From the NCBI GenBank assembly GCA_021775715.1, contig JAJFHI010000344.1, positions 1 to 7,551 on the forward strand: 7,551 nucleotides of DNA, written 5' to 3'. The translations under genes and the position numbers were made by a program. The notes under the pieces were generated by a model. The model was not told the origin of the DNA. It ran no database searches and saw only the letters and a list, made by a program, of their open reading frames with translations. Source of the DNA: Hyphomicrobiaceae bacterium. Its GTDB lineage: Bacteria > Pseudomonadota > Alphaproteobacteria > Rhizobiales > Hyphomicrobiaceae. Shown here piece after piece: positions 1-5,540 of this stretch (within the stretch, counting starts at the first letter, position 1; every line of letters starts with the position of its first letter).

Positions 1-1167
1 GAATATCGCGTTGGAAACGAACAGCGCGCCGAGGAACACAAACAATGGATTGACCCAACGGCAGAACAAATAGATGAGATCCGCTGTCTCACCTTGCGCG
101 CGAAACTGCGCCACGATGAAGTCTGCCGCCAACGCCAGCACAATCCAAGCGAATATTGTAAAACCACAGGTGACGACCAGAGACAGTGTCAACGTCCTGC
201 GCATACGCTGGTAATCGCCAGCTCCAAAGTTTTGCCCGATAATGGGGCCAACGGCGCCCGACAACGCAAAGATTGCCCCGAACGCTACGGGCATGATGCG
301 CCCGATAATGCCCCAGCCAGCGACCGCGCCATCTCCAAATGTCGACATCACCGACATGACATACGCATTGGCTGCAGGTGTCGCGACATTGGTTGCAATC
401 GCCGGGATGACGACGGCCGCCAGCGGGCGGGCATCATTCAACCAGCGCTGCAGCTTTGGTCGGCCTAGCAGATCATGAATTTTGACGACGCAATAAAGAC
501 TGGCCGCCAGCATCACGAAGCGCGAAAGAACGGACGCGATCGCGGCACCATGTATGCCAAGGTCAAGGGTGAAGATCAGGATCGGGTCGAGCGCGACATT
601 GAAAGCAGCACCCGCGACGGTCGTCAGCATCGCGCGCCGCGGATCTCCTGTGGAACGCAGCACAGCCACGCCAGTAATGCCCACGGCCAACGGAGGCAGC
701 CCGAGAATCATGATGCGCAGATAGTCTTTGGCAAGGTCGTGTGTTCTTCCAACAGCACCCAACAAATCCAGCAACCATGGCACAGAAAGCCATACGATCA
801 CGCCCAGCACCAACGAGACCACAAAAGCCCACATCAATGCGTTTACAGCGAGCCGACGTGCCCGAACGCGTTGGCCAGCACCCAGCGCTGGTGACACGAC
901 GGCCGTGGCCGCGATCCCAAGACCAACTCCGATGTACGTCAACAGCACGACAATCGAACTGGCATAACTAACGGCCGCCACAACAGCCTGGTCCTGCAAC
1001 AAGCTCAAAAAATAAATGTTTGCTAGATCGCCGACAAACAACGACATGAGACCTATCGCGCCAGCACCCGACATCATCAAAATATGATGCAGCAACGATC
1101 CCGTCGTGAACCTGGGCTTTTGCGCTGGTCTGCGCGCGCGCCGTTCTGGTTGTGGCGTTGCATCCAT
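1..1167 (-). CDS. MATE-family efflux transporter, partial (C-terminus cut by window edge)
   Basis: Integral inner-membrane antiporter that would export cationic drugs or metabolites in exchange for Na+ or H+. The frame is open for 389 codons from the ATG at 1167 to base 1. Typical MATE proteins are about 450-480 residues, so roughly the last 60-90 are missing. Residues 1-20 are a basic, proline-rich cytoplasmic tail, followed by successive hydrophobic helices (about 28-55, 65-95, 108-135, 150-170, 180-200, 207-230, 250-275, 285-310, 328-350, 365-389). Family hallmarks are the 'LRSTGDPRRAM' loop at 170-180, 'NVALDPILIF' at 190-199 and 'GAVGPIIGQNFGAG' at 304-317, the last in the second MatE repeat. 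The start is uncertain: there is no strong Shine-Dalgarno before 1167, and the frame stays open upstream to in-frame GTG (1239) and TTG (1263). It lies downstream of recR in the same direction. The family call is firm; the substrate cannot be inferred. Confidence 0.93.
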   Translation of the reverse strand, partial: MDATPQPERRARRPAQKPRFTTGSLLHHILMMSGAGAIGLMSLFVGDLANIYFLSLLQDQAVVAAVSYASSIVVLLTYIGVGLGIAATAVVSPALGAGQRVRARRLAVNALMWAFVVSLVLGVIVWLSVPWLLDLLGAVGRTHDLAKDYLRIMILGLPPLAVGITGVAVLRSTGDPRRAMLTTVAGAAFNVALDPILIFTLDLGIHGAAIASVLSRFVMLAASLYCVVKIHDLLGRPKLQRWLNDARPLAAVVIPAIATNVATPAANAYVMSVMSTFGDGAVAGWGIIGRIMPVAFGAIFALSGAVGPIIGQNFGAGDYQRMRRTLTLSLVVTCGFTIFAWIVLALAADFIVAQFRAQGETADLIYLFCRWVNPLFVFLGALFVSNAIF

Positions 1168-1303
1168 GGTCGCTTTCTGACCCGCCTCTTCAGTTGGCGG
1201 GGGTGCCTGCCGGGCGCCGAAACAATTTGGGCCGAGCACCTTGTTAGTTGGTGGTGGCGTCAATGACAAAGAAATTTAAGAAAATCTCGTGTCATGCCTG
1301 CCG

Positions 1304-1909
1304 TTAGATCGGTCGCCGTGACTTTATCGCCGTCGAAAGTGTTCCTTCGTCAAGATAATCAAGCTCGCCACCAACAGGTACGCCTTTTTGAATTTCAGAG
1401 ATCGTCACATCGGAACCGGCCAGCATTTCCTTGACATAGTGCAGCGTTGATTGACCTTCGACCGTCGCGTTCAATGCCAGAATGATTTCCGTCACATTCG
1501 ACGCGTGCGCGCGCTCGACGAGTTTAGGAATGTTGAGTTGTTCAGGACCGATGCCATCTAGCGGCGACAGGTGACCACCAAGCACATGGTACTGCGCGCG
1601 TAATACACCCGCTCGCTCAAGGGCCCACAAGTCACCGACCTCCTCGACGACAACAATCAAAGACGGATCACGTCGTGGGTCCTGACAAAGCGTGCACGGG
1701 TTTGTTGTATCGACGTTACCGCACGTCTCGCAGGTCACGATTTTGTCTGCTGCCTCCCGCATTGCCGATGCCAAAGGTTCCAGCAAATCTTCGCGCCGTT
1801 TGACCAACGCGAGCGCCGCCTTGCGCGCCGACCGTGGCCCAAGTCCAGGCAGGCGGGCCAGCAGCAAAATGAGCCGTTCGATCTCAGGGCCGCCGATGGA
1901 TTTGGACAT
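1304..1909 (-). CDS. recR: Recombination mediator protein RecR
   Basis: RecR works with RecO (and RecF) to load RecA onto SSB-coated single-stranded DNA during gap repair. The 201 residues match the usual length of about 200. In order they show a helix-hairpin-helix region with 'LPGLGPRSARKAA' at 20-32, a four-cysteine zinc finger (C60, C63, C72, C75), and a Toprim domain from about 83 with acidic 'VVEE' at 87-90 and 'NATVEGQST' around E151. The C-terminal segment 'GVPVGGELDYLDEGTL' at 176-191 is the conserved Walker-B-like RecR ending. The ATG at 1909 is preceded by a modest AGAG about 8 bases upstream. In related genomes recR usually follows ybaB directly; here a P-II gene on the other strand lies between them, leaving about 1.05 kb from the ybaB stop to the recR start. 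No key residue is missing. Confidence 0.97.
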   Translation of the reverse strand: MSKSIGGPEIERLILLLARLPGLGPRSARKAALALVKRREDLLEPLASAMREAADKIVTCETCGNVDTTNPCTLCQDPRRDPSLIVVVEEVGDLWALERAGVLRAQYHVLGGHLSPLDGIGPEQLNIPKLVERAHASNVTEIILALNATVEGQSTLHYVKEMLAGSDVTISEIQKGVPVGGELDYLDEGTLSTAIKSRRPI

Positions 1910-2023
1910 GCGTTGCTCTGCACCGTTTGTTGGGATTCTGACCCAGCCATAGCTAAGTGACTCGGTTCCTCTGACATAGCGCCGTAGAGGTCGACTTGTC
2001 TTGGGACCACGCGCCGCGTCTTG

Positions 2024-2069
2024 CGAGACTCAGACCTGCAGGATGTGGACGGAGACTTGGGAAGTCTCG
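2024..2069. other. Two mutually exclusive hairpins in the recR / P-II intergenic region
   Basis: A perfect 7-bp stem GAGACTT/AAGTCTC with a GGG loop lies at 2052-2058/2062-2068. An upstream copy, CGAGACT at 2024-2030, can instead pair with AGTCTCG at 2063-2069, so the right arm has two possible partners. Neither structure is followed by a T-run on either strand. This could be an RNA structural switch, a protein site or chance; function is not shown. Confidence 0.35.
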
Positions 2070-2103
2070 ATGCATCGCTCCATTTTTACCGATCTATCAA
2101 AAA

Positions 2104-2142
2104 GTGTATTTGACACATGAAACACAACATGTGTAACTTACA
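2104..2142. promoter_or_regulatory. Candidate promoter with overlapping operator-like dyads upstream of the RHH-P-II gene
   Basis: On the plus strand a consensus -35 TTGACA (2110-2115) is followed after 16 bases by TGTAAC (2132-2137), a 4/6 match to a -10. Three dyads overlap this element: GTGT-N5-ACAC (2104-2116), the perfect 7-bp repeat ACACATG-N8-CATGTGT (2113-2134) and TGTAA-C-TTACA (2132-2142). The overlap of dyads with the promoter is typical of a repressor site. It precedes a gene that itself encodes a ribbon-helix-helix DNA-binding domain, so autoregulation is a natural but unproven reading. The distance to the GTG start at 2271 is about 130 bases. Confidence 0.4.
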
Positions 2143-2270
2143 TCATCGATCGTATAGCAAGCCTACGAACGAGCACTAACAAGCCTTCGCTGAACAAAAC
2201 TGGTCCCGCGCCAATCCAACTGCGAGTTAAACCAGCCCCAGCGGACACAAGATTCGAGGTTCGAAACCCC

Positions 2271-2780
2271 GTGGCAAGCGACTCTGAAAAACTGGACCAG
2301 CGTATCCAATTGGTTGCCTCAAACGAGTTCAGCCAACGCGTGGATGATTGGCGCAGAATTCAGGGGCATTTGCCGTCGCGGTCAGAGGCCATTCGAAGAC
2401 TGGTGCAAATAGGACTAAGATTCGAGGAGGAATTTCCCATGCACATGATCACAGCCATCATCCGCCCATCGAGCTACCAAGCCGTGCGCGAAGCCCTGAC
2501 CCAACTGGGCATTCAAGGCATTACATCGACACAGTGCCAAGGCTTCGGCCGTCAGCGCGGACAGACTGAGATCTACCGTGGTGCTGAATACGAAGTGTTG
2601 GAAGTTCCAAAACTGCGCCTTGATGTTGCTGTGTCCGGCGCCATTCTTTCGCAGGCGATTGAAGCCATCAACAATGCCGCCCGCACGGGCAAAACCGGCG
2701 ACGGCAAAATCTTCGTCACATCGCTCAAAGAAGTGCACCGCATCCGCACCGGCGAAGTTGACGAAGCAGCTCTCACGTAA
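2271..2780 (+). CDS. Ribbon-helix-helix domain fused to a nitrogen regulatory P-II (GlnB/GlnK-type) protein
   Basis: A 169-residue protein with two parts. Residues 1-55 look like a CopG/MetJ-type ribbon-helix-helix DNA-binding domain: a strand 'RIQLVAS' (11-17), helix 1 (about 18-32) and 'LPSRSEAIRRLVQIGL' (34-49) forming the turn and helix 2. Residues 57-169 are a complete P-II protein of 113 residues, the usual length. Numbered from M57, the T-loop has 'GFGRQRGQTEIYRGAEY' with Q39 and the uridylylation tyrosine Y51, K58 is present, the B-loop reads 'RTGKTGDGK' (82-90), and R101 and R103 are kept, so ATP and 2-oxoglutarate binding and modification by GlnD are plausible. Positions 54-55 (usually D/N-F) are L-E, and position 3 is M, so GlnB versus GlnK cannot be assigned. 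There is no amtB or glnA beside it. The first in-frame start is GTG 2271, with GAGG 11 bases upstream. An internal ATG at 2439 has a much better ribosome binding site. The role is inferred to be nitrogen or energy-responsive DNA binding. Confidence 0.85.
   Translation: MASDSEKLDQRIQLVASNEFSQRVDDWRRIQGHLPSRSEAIRRLVQIGLRFEEEFPMHMITAIIRPSSYQAVREALTQLGIQGITSTQCQGFGRQRGQTEIYRGAEYEVLEVPKLRLDVAVSGAILSQAIEAINNAARTGKTGDGKIFVTSLKEVHRIRTGEVDEAALT
2424..2441 (+). promoter_or_regulatory. Strong internal ribosome binding site and ATG at the canonical P-II start
   Basis: GAGGAGG (2424-2430) lies 8 bases before ATG 2439-2441, in frame inside the fusion gene. Starting here gives a 113-residue protein that aligns without offset to standard P-II numbering (Y51 at position 51). 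It is a better site than the one before GTG 2271, so a free P-II subunit is probably made as well as, or instead of, the fusion. The same bases encode the linker residues E-E-E. Confidence 0.65.
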
Positions 2781-2789
2781 ACGAGGCAT

Positions 2790-2817
2790 TGGTTGAGATC
2801 ATCTCTGATCTCAACCA
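2790..2817 (+). terminator. Perfect 12-bp hairpin after the RHH-P-II gene
   Basis: TGGTTGAGATCA (2790-2801) pairs fully with TGATCTCAACCA (2806-2817) around a TCTC loop, 10 bases after the TAA of the P-II gene. The following bases, CCAAAATTT, give only a weak T-tract, so it is either an imperfect intrinsic terminator or an mRNA-stabilising 3' stem. There is no T-tract on the minus side, so it should not stop transcription coming from ybaB. Confidence 0.5.
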
Positions 2818-2924
2818 CCAAAATTTCGATGGGCGATTGTCCCAAGTGATCTGTTCTTAATCACATCAGATTGCGCGTTGAAGGTACTGATGCGACGTCC
2901 CTCGACCACTGTGCGCGCGCCCGC

Positions 2925-2930
2925 ATTATA
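2925..2930 (-). promoter_or_regulatory. Consensus -10 hexamer downstream of ybaB, pointing toward recR
   Basis: Read on the minus strand, 2930-2925 is TATAAT, a perfect -10. At an 18-base spacing the upstream hexamer is TTAGAA, a poor -35 overlapping the ybaB stop codon. Transcription from here would start near 2918 and run antisense through the P-II gene toward recR. This is a single-hexamer match and could be chance. Confidence 0.25.
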
Positions 2931-2958
2931 TTGTCAGCACCAGTTCTTTTCTAAATTT

Positions 2959-3279
2959 CTAGAACAGCTTCATTCCCGGCGGTAGTGGCATGCCGCCGGT
3001 GACGCTTTGCATCTTTTCCTGCATGCTGGCGTCAGACTTAGACTTGGCGTCGTTGATCGCGGCCAGCACAAGATCTTCAAGAATCTCCACTTCGTCGGCC
3101 TTCATCAGGCTCGGATCGATCGTGATCTTCTGCATTTCACTTTTGCCATTCATGACCACTTTGACCATGCCGCCACCGGAATGCCCCTCGACGGCCATTT
3201 CGCTGAGCTCTTCCTGCATCTGCTGCATGCGCTCTTGCATTTGCTTGACCTGGTTCATCATACCCATCAGGTCTTTCAT
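2959..3279 (-). CDS. ybaB: YbaB/EbfC family nucleoid-associated protein
   Basis: Small DNA-binding, nucleoid-associated protein, normally encoded next to dnaX and recR. From the ATG at 3279 it has 106 residues, the family's usual size. The methionine- and glutamine-rich N-terminal helix ('MMNQVKQMQERMQQMQEEL', 7-25) is followed by the beta-sheet core with 'GMVKVVMNGK' and 'KITIDPSLM', a long helix 'EILEDLVLAAINDA', and a proline-rich, methionine-rich tail ending 'GGMPLPPGMKLF'. I chose ATG 3279 because AAAGGA lies 7 bases upstream; an in-frame GTG at 3342, directly after the dnaX stop, would add 21 residues that do not resemble the family. It follows dnaX by 63 bases, a spacer that contains the 12-base palindrome CAAAATATTTTG (3292-3303), and is probably cotranscribed with dnaX. 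Confidence 0.95.
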   Translation of the reverse strand: MKDLMGMMNQVKQMQERMQQMQEELSEMAVEGHSGGGMVKVVMNGKSEMQKITIDPSLMKADEVEILEDLVLAAINDAKSKSDASMQEKMQSVTGGMPLPPGMKLF

Positions 3280-3342
3280 CGCTCGTCCTTTCAAAATATT
3301 TTGGTGGTCTGCTAAATCGCAACCTAGGGTGTCGACGCTCAC

Positions 3343-5133
3343 TCAACCTGTCTGGCTGTCGTCATCCGCATCTGTATCGATAACATCCTCTTCCAAGTGG
3401 CGTATCTCAGAAATCTCGGCGTCTGGGAACGCGTCAAAAACGGCCTTGATTGCCGGATGCTTTGCCACGGCTTCGCGTTCAGCGGCTTCGCGTTCGCGTC
3501 GAACGTCGCCCAGAGCGCGCGCACCCGGTTCGCGCGACACCATGATCACCCACACCGCCTGCGTCCAAGCGTTGAGTTTTTCTCGCAATTCGTTCGGCAA
3601 CTCCTGCGGCGCGCCCGGCAACAAAAACAAATCAATGGCACGTGCAGCGCCATCGTATTTTACGACGCTGACATGATCTTCCAGATGCACGCGTAACTTA
3701 GCGTCGCGCTTGTTGCCGACAAATTTCACAAGCGCTTCAAATGTTGCGAGCTCACCTCCCAGGCGGCCCGCTTGTGACTTTCCCGGCTCCGCACGTCCTG
3801 ATTGTTGTTGAACAACCGGACGCTCCGGCGGATCCGACTGCTCCATAGCCGGGGACGGTTGTGATTGTCCTGTGGGCGCACCCGATGGCTGATTGCGGGC
3901 GTTAGAAGAACTACCACCACCCAGCGCTTTGATAACTGCATCGGGCGTCGGCAAGTCCGCGGTGTAAGCCAGACGGATTAACACCATCTCGGCCGCCGTC
4001 TGTGGATTTGGCGCGCGATCAGCTTCGGAAATCCCCTTCAGCAATATCTGCCACGCACGACTGAGAAACGGCACCGAAACGGCGTCGGCAATGGCGGCCG
4101 CCCGTCGCTTTTGCTCGGCTGACAATCCATCGCCGACAGCGTCCGCACCAACGGCTTTGTGGCGCGTCGCGATATGCACGGCTTCGGCCAAATCACCCAG
4201 CACCTGACCGGGTTCTGCTCCATCTCGCACCAAGGCTTCGAGATCCTGAACCGCCGGCCCCGATTTGCCGGCGAAAAGGTTCTCCAACAAGTCAAACACC
4301 CGGCCGCTATCAGCCAATCCCAACATAGCGCGCACATCGTCGGTGGCGACATTGCCTTTTGAAAACGCAATCGCCTGATCAAGGATCGAGAGACCGTCGC
4401 GCACCGAGCCTTCTGCGGCACGTGCAATCAACGACAACGCTTCGGGCTCAGCCTTGGCACCTTCAGACTTCGCGAGGCGCTCGAAATGCTCAGTCAGCAA
4501 CGGCACATCAACGCGGCGCAGATCAAACCGCTGACAGCGAGACAACACCGTCACTGGCACCTTGCGGATTTCCGTTGTTGCGAAAATGAATTTCACATGT
4601 TCAGGCGGCTCTTCCAGCGTCTTCAAAAGTGCGTTGAAGGCACCCTTCGACAGCATGTGGACTTCGTCGATGATGAAAACCTTGTAGCGCGCGACAAGCG
4701 GCTTATAGCGCGCGCTCTCGATAATCTCGCGGATGTTGTCAACACCGGTATTGGACGCCGCATCCATTTCAACAACATCGACGTGGCGGCTTTCCATGAT
4801 CTCTGCGCAATGCCGCCCCATCTCCGGCATTTCGACAGTTGGCCCGCTCGCCCCTGGTCCGCCCTCGCCATCTGCTGGTTCAAAATTCAATGCGCGCGCC
4901 AGAATCCGCGCCGTTGTCGTTTTGCCAACGCCGCGCACACCGGTCAGCATGTAGCCTTGCGCAATACGACCCGTCGCGAACGCATTCTTCAGCGTTGCCA
5001 CCATGGCGTCCTGGCCGATCAGATCCTTGAAGGTCTGTGGCCGATATTTGCGCGCCAGCACGACATAGGGCGTCGTGGCATCAGAACCAGCGTCTGCCTT
5101 CTTGCCGTCTTTGGTGGTTGTTTTGCGAGCCAT
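3343..5133 (-). CDS. dnaX: DNA polymerase III subunits gamma/tau
   Basis: ATPase core of the clamp loader, which opens and places the beta sliding clamp and couples the polymerase to the replisome. The 596 residues contain the AAA+ module: Walker A 'GVRGVGKTT' (65-73), Walker B 'IIDEVHML' (154-161), sensor 1 'FATTE' (184-188), the arginine-finger motif SRC (198-200) and sensor 2 region 'GSVRDGLSILDQ' (242-253). Domain III follows to about 403, then a Gly/Ser/Pro/Gln-rich flexible linker (405-458) and a tau-like C-terminal domain (459-575) with an acidic tail. The zinc-ribbon cysteines seen in E. coli are absent: between Walker A and 'VDVVEMDAAS' only C109 remains, which I believe is common in alphaproteobacteria. 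No convincing slippery site for a gamma frameshift was seen. The ATG at 5133 lacks a clear Shine-Dalgarno. It lies downstream of ffs. Confidence 0.97.
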   Translation of the reverse strand: MARKTTTKDGKKADAGSDATTPYVVLARKYRPQTFKDLIGQDAMVATLKNAFATGRIAQGYMLTGVRGVGKTTTARILARALNFEPADGEGGPGASGPTVEMPEMGRHCAEIMESRHVDVVEMDAASNTGVDNIREIIESARYKPLVARYKVFIIDEVHMLSKGAFNALLKTLEEPPEHVKFIFATTEIRKVPVTVLSRCQRFDLRRVDVPLLTEHFERLAKSEGAKAEPEALSLIARAAEGSVRDGLSILDQAIAFSKGNVATDDVRAMLGLADSGRVFDLLENLFAGKSGPAVQDLEALVRDGAEPGQVLGDLAEAVHIATRHKAVGADAVGDGLSAEQKRRAAAIADAVSVPFLSRAWQILLKGISEADRAPNPQTAAEMVLIRLAYTADLPTPDAVIKALGGGSSSNARNQPSGAPTGQSQPSPAMEQSDPPERPVVQQQSGRAEPGKSQAGRLGGELATFEALVKFVGNKRDAKLRVHLEDHVSVVKYDGAARAIDLFLLPGAPQELPNELREKLNAWTQAVWVIMVSREPGARALGDVRREREAAEREAVAKHPAIKAVFDAFPDAEISEIRHLEEDVIDTDADDDSQTG

Positions 5134-5155
5134 GTGAGGAACGGTTACTGTCTCT

Positions 5156-5175
5156 TGAGCCTTTAGCGCGGCTCA
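5156..5175 (-). other. Short hairpin in the dnaX leader
   Basis: TGAGCC/GGCTCA form a perfect 6-bp stem with an 8-base loop, ending 22 bases before the dnaX ATG on the minus strand. It has no T-run, so it is unlikely to be the ffs terminator. It might influence dnaX translation, which lacks an obvious ribosome binding site, or be an RNA-processing point; no function is shown. Confidence 0.25.
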
Positions 5176-5248
5176 GCCATGATCAGTGCGGCAAAGCCCG
5201 TCACCCTTTTTCAGCGGATAAGAAGAAATGCCGTCGGGTGGACGAACA

Positions 5249-5340
5249 GAGACTGGCGGACGACCCGCATCCTGGTCGTTAGGGCTGCTTCCTTCCGGAC
5301 CTGACCCGGTTGGCGAGGGATTCGTCCGCCGCCAGCCTCC
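5249..5340 (-). ncRNA. ffs: Small signal recognition particle RNA (4.5S RNA)
   Basis: RNA scaffold of the bacterial SRP; it binds Ffh and targets nascent inner-membrane proteins to FtsY. The universally conserved apical segment GGTCAGGTCCGGAAGGAAGC, with its GGAA tetraloop, is present on the minus strand (complement of 5287-5306). The flanks fold into the long SRP hairpin: the 5' strand GAGGCTGG (5339-5332) pairs with CCAGTCTC (5256-5249), and the GGACGA/TCGTCC arms pair inside it. The ends are set by this pairing and by the promoter, so each is uncertain by a few bases; length is about 92 nt, near the usual size. It lies about 115 bases upstream of dnaX in the same direction, an arrangement common in this class. 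No clear terminator follows, so read-through into dnaX is possible. Confidence 0.95.
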
Positions 5341-5347
5341 GAGCTGG

Positions 5348-5376
5348 ACTATGGCGATTTGCGGCCGGGCTTGCAA
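5348..5376 (-). promoter_or_regulatory. Promoter of the SRP RNA gene
   Basis: On the minus strand a -35 TTGCAA (5376-5371) is followed, after exactly 17 bases, by a -10 CATAGT (5353-5348). The predicted start falls at the G near 5340, which is the 5' edge of the SRP hairpin. The good spacing and the match to the RNA end make this a credible sigma-70-type promoter, and it may also feed dnaX. Confidence 0.65.
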
Positions 5377-5540
5377 CCTCTTGTCCGGATTGGCGAACGA
5401 TCTCCCAACCGTTAACCCACGTATAATTGTCGCAATACATAAGCCAAGACTCCGGATCGGGCCACGGCCGCTTGCCTGGCTTAAAAAGATGGTGTCTTTG
5501 TCGCGCCGCAACCGACGCTCTCTGGCTGGAACAGGATGCC

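Larger units (their letters stand above)
1910..2270. other. 361-bp divergent intergenic region between recR and the RHH-P-II gene
   Basis: No protein-coding gene is supported here; the short frames overlapping it are out-of-frame extensions of recR. The stretch holds a GC-rich segment with alternative hairpins (2024-2069), an A/T-rich segment (2083-2112), a cluster of overlapping inverted repeats (2104-2142), and the leader of the plus-strand gene. From 2121 to 2270 the frame of the plus-strand gene is open but has no ATG, GTG or TTG, so the first usable start is the GTG at 2271. It should contain the recR-side promoter and the promoter and operator of the plus-strand gene. Confidence 0.7.

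Noticed and set aside
563..832. A minus-strand 89-codon frame inside the MATE gene and several plus-strand frames across 94-971
   Set aside because: They are other-frame shadows of the MATE frame, which runs unbroken from 1167 to base 1 and carries clear family motifs.
1168..1303. A separate small gene between recR and the MATE gene (plus-strand frame 1084-1266)
   Set aside because: It overlaps the MATE start on the opposite strand and has no recognisable features; the interval may instead hold an extended MATE N-terminus.
2251..2275. A GGTTCGAAACC segment resembling a tRNA T-arm just before GTG 2271
   Set aside because: The arm has an A-C mismatch, and no matching acceptor stem, anticodon arm or CCA end is found around it. 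It sits in the leader of the P-II gene.
2415..2845. Minus-strand frames opposite the P-II gene (124 and 90 codons)
   Set aside because: No recognisable domain; they mirror the strongly conserved P-II coding strand.
3570..3595. A run of five A residues on the dnaX coding strand as a programmed frameshift site for a gamma form
   Set aside because: It reads CGA-GAA-AAA-CTC, not a canonical slippery heptamer, and lies near codon 519 where a shift would remove only a short tail rather than make a gamma-sized product.
5427..5540. Upstream ATG start for nudC adding 38 residues
   Set aside because: The extra residues do not resemble the NudC N-terminus and there is no good ribosome binding site; ATG 5541 fits the family better.
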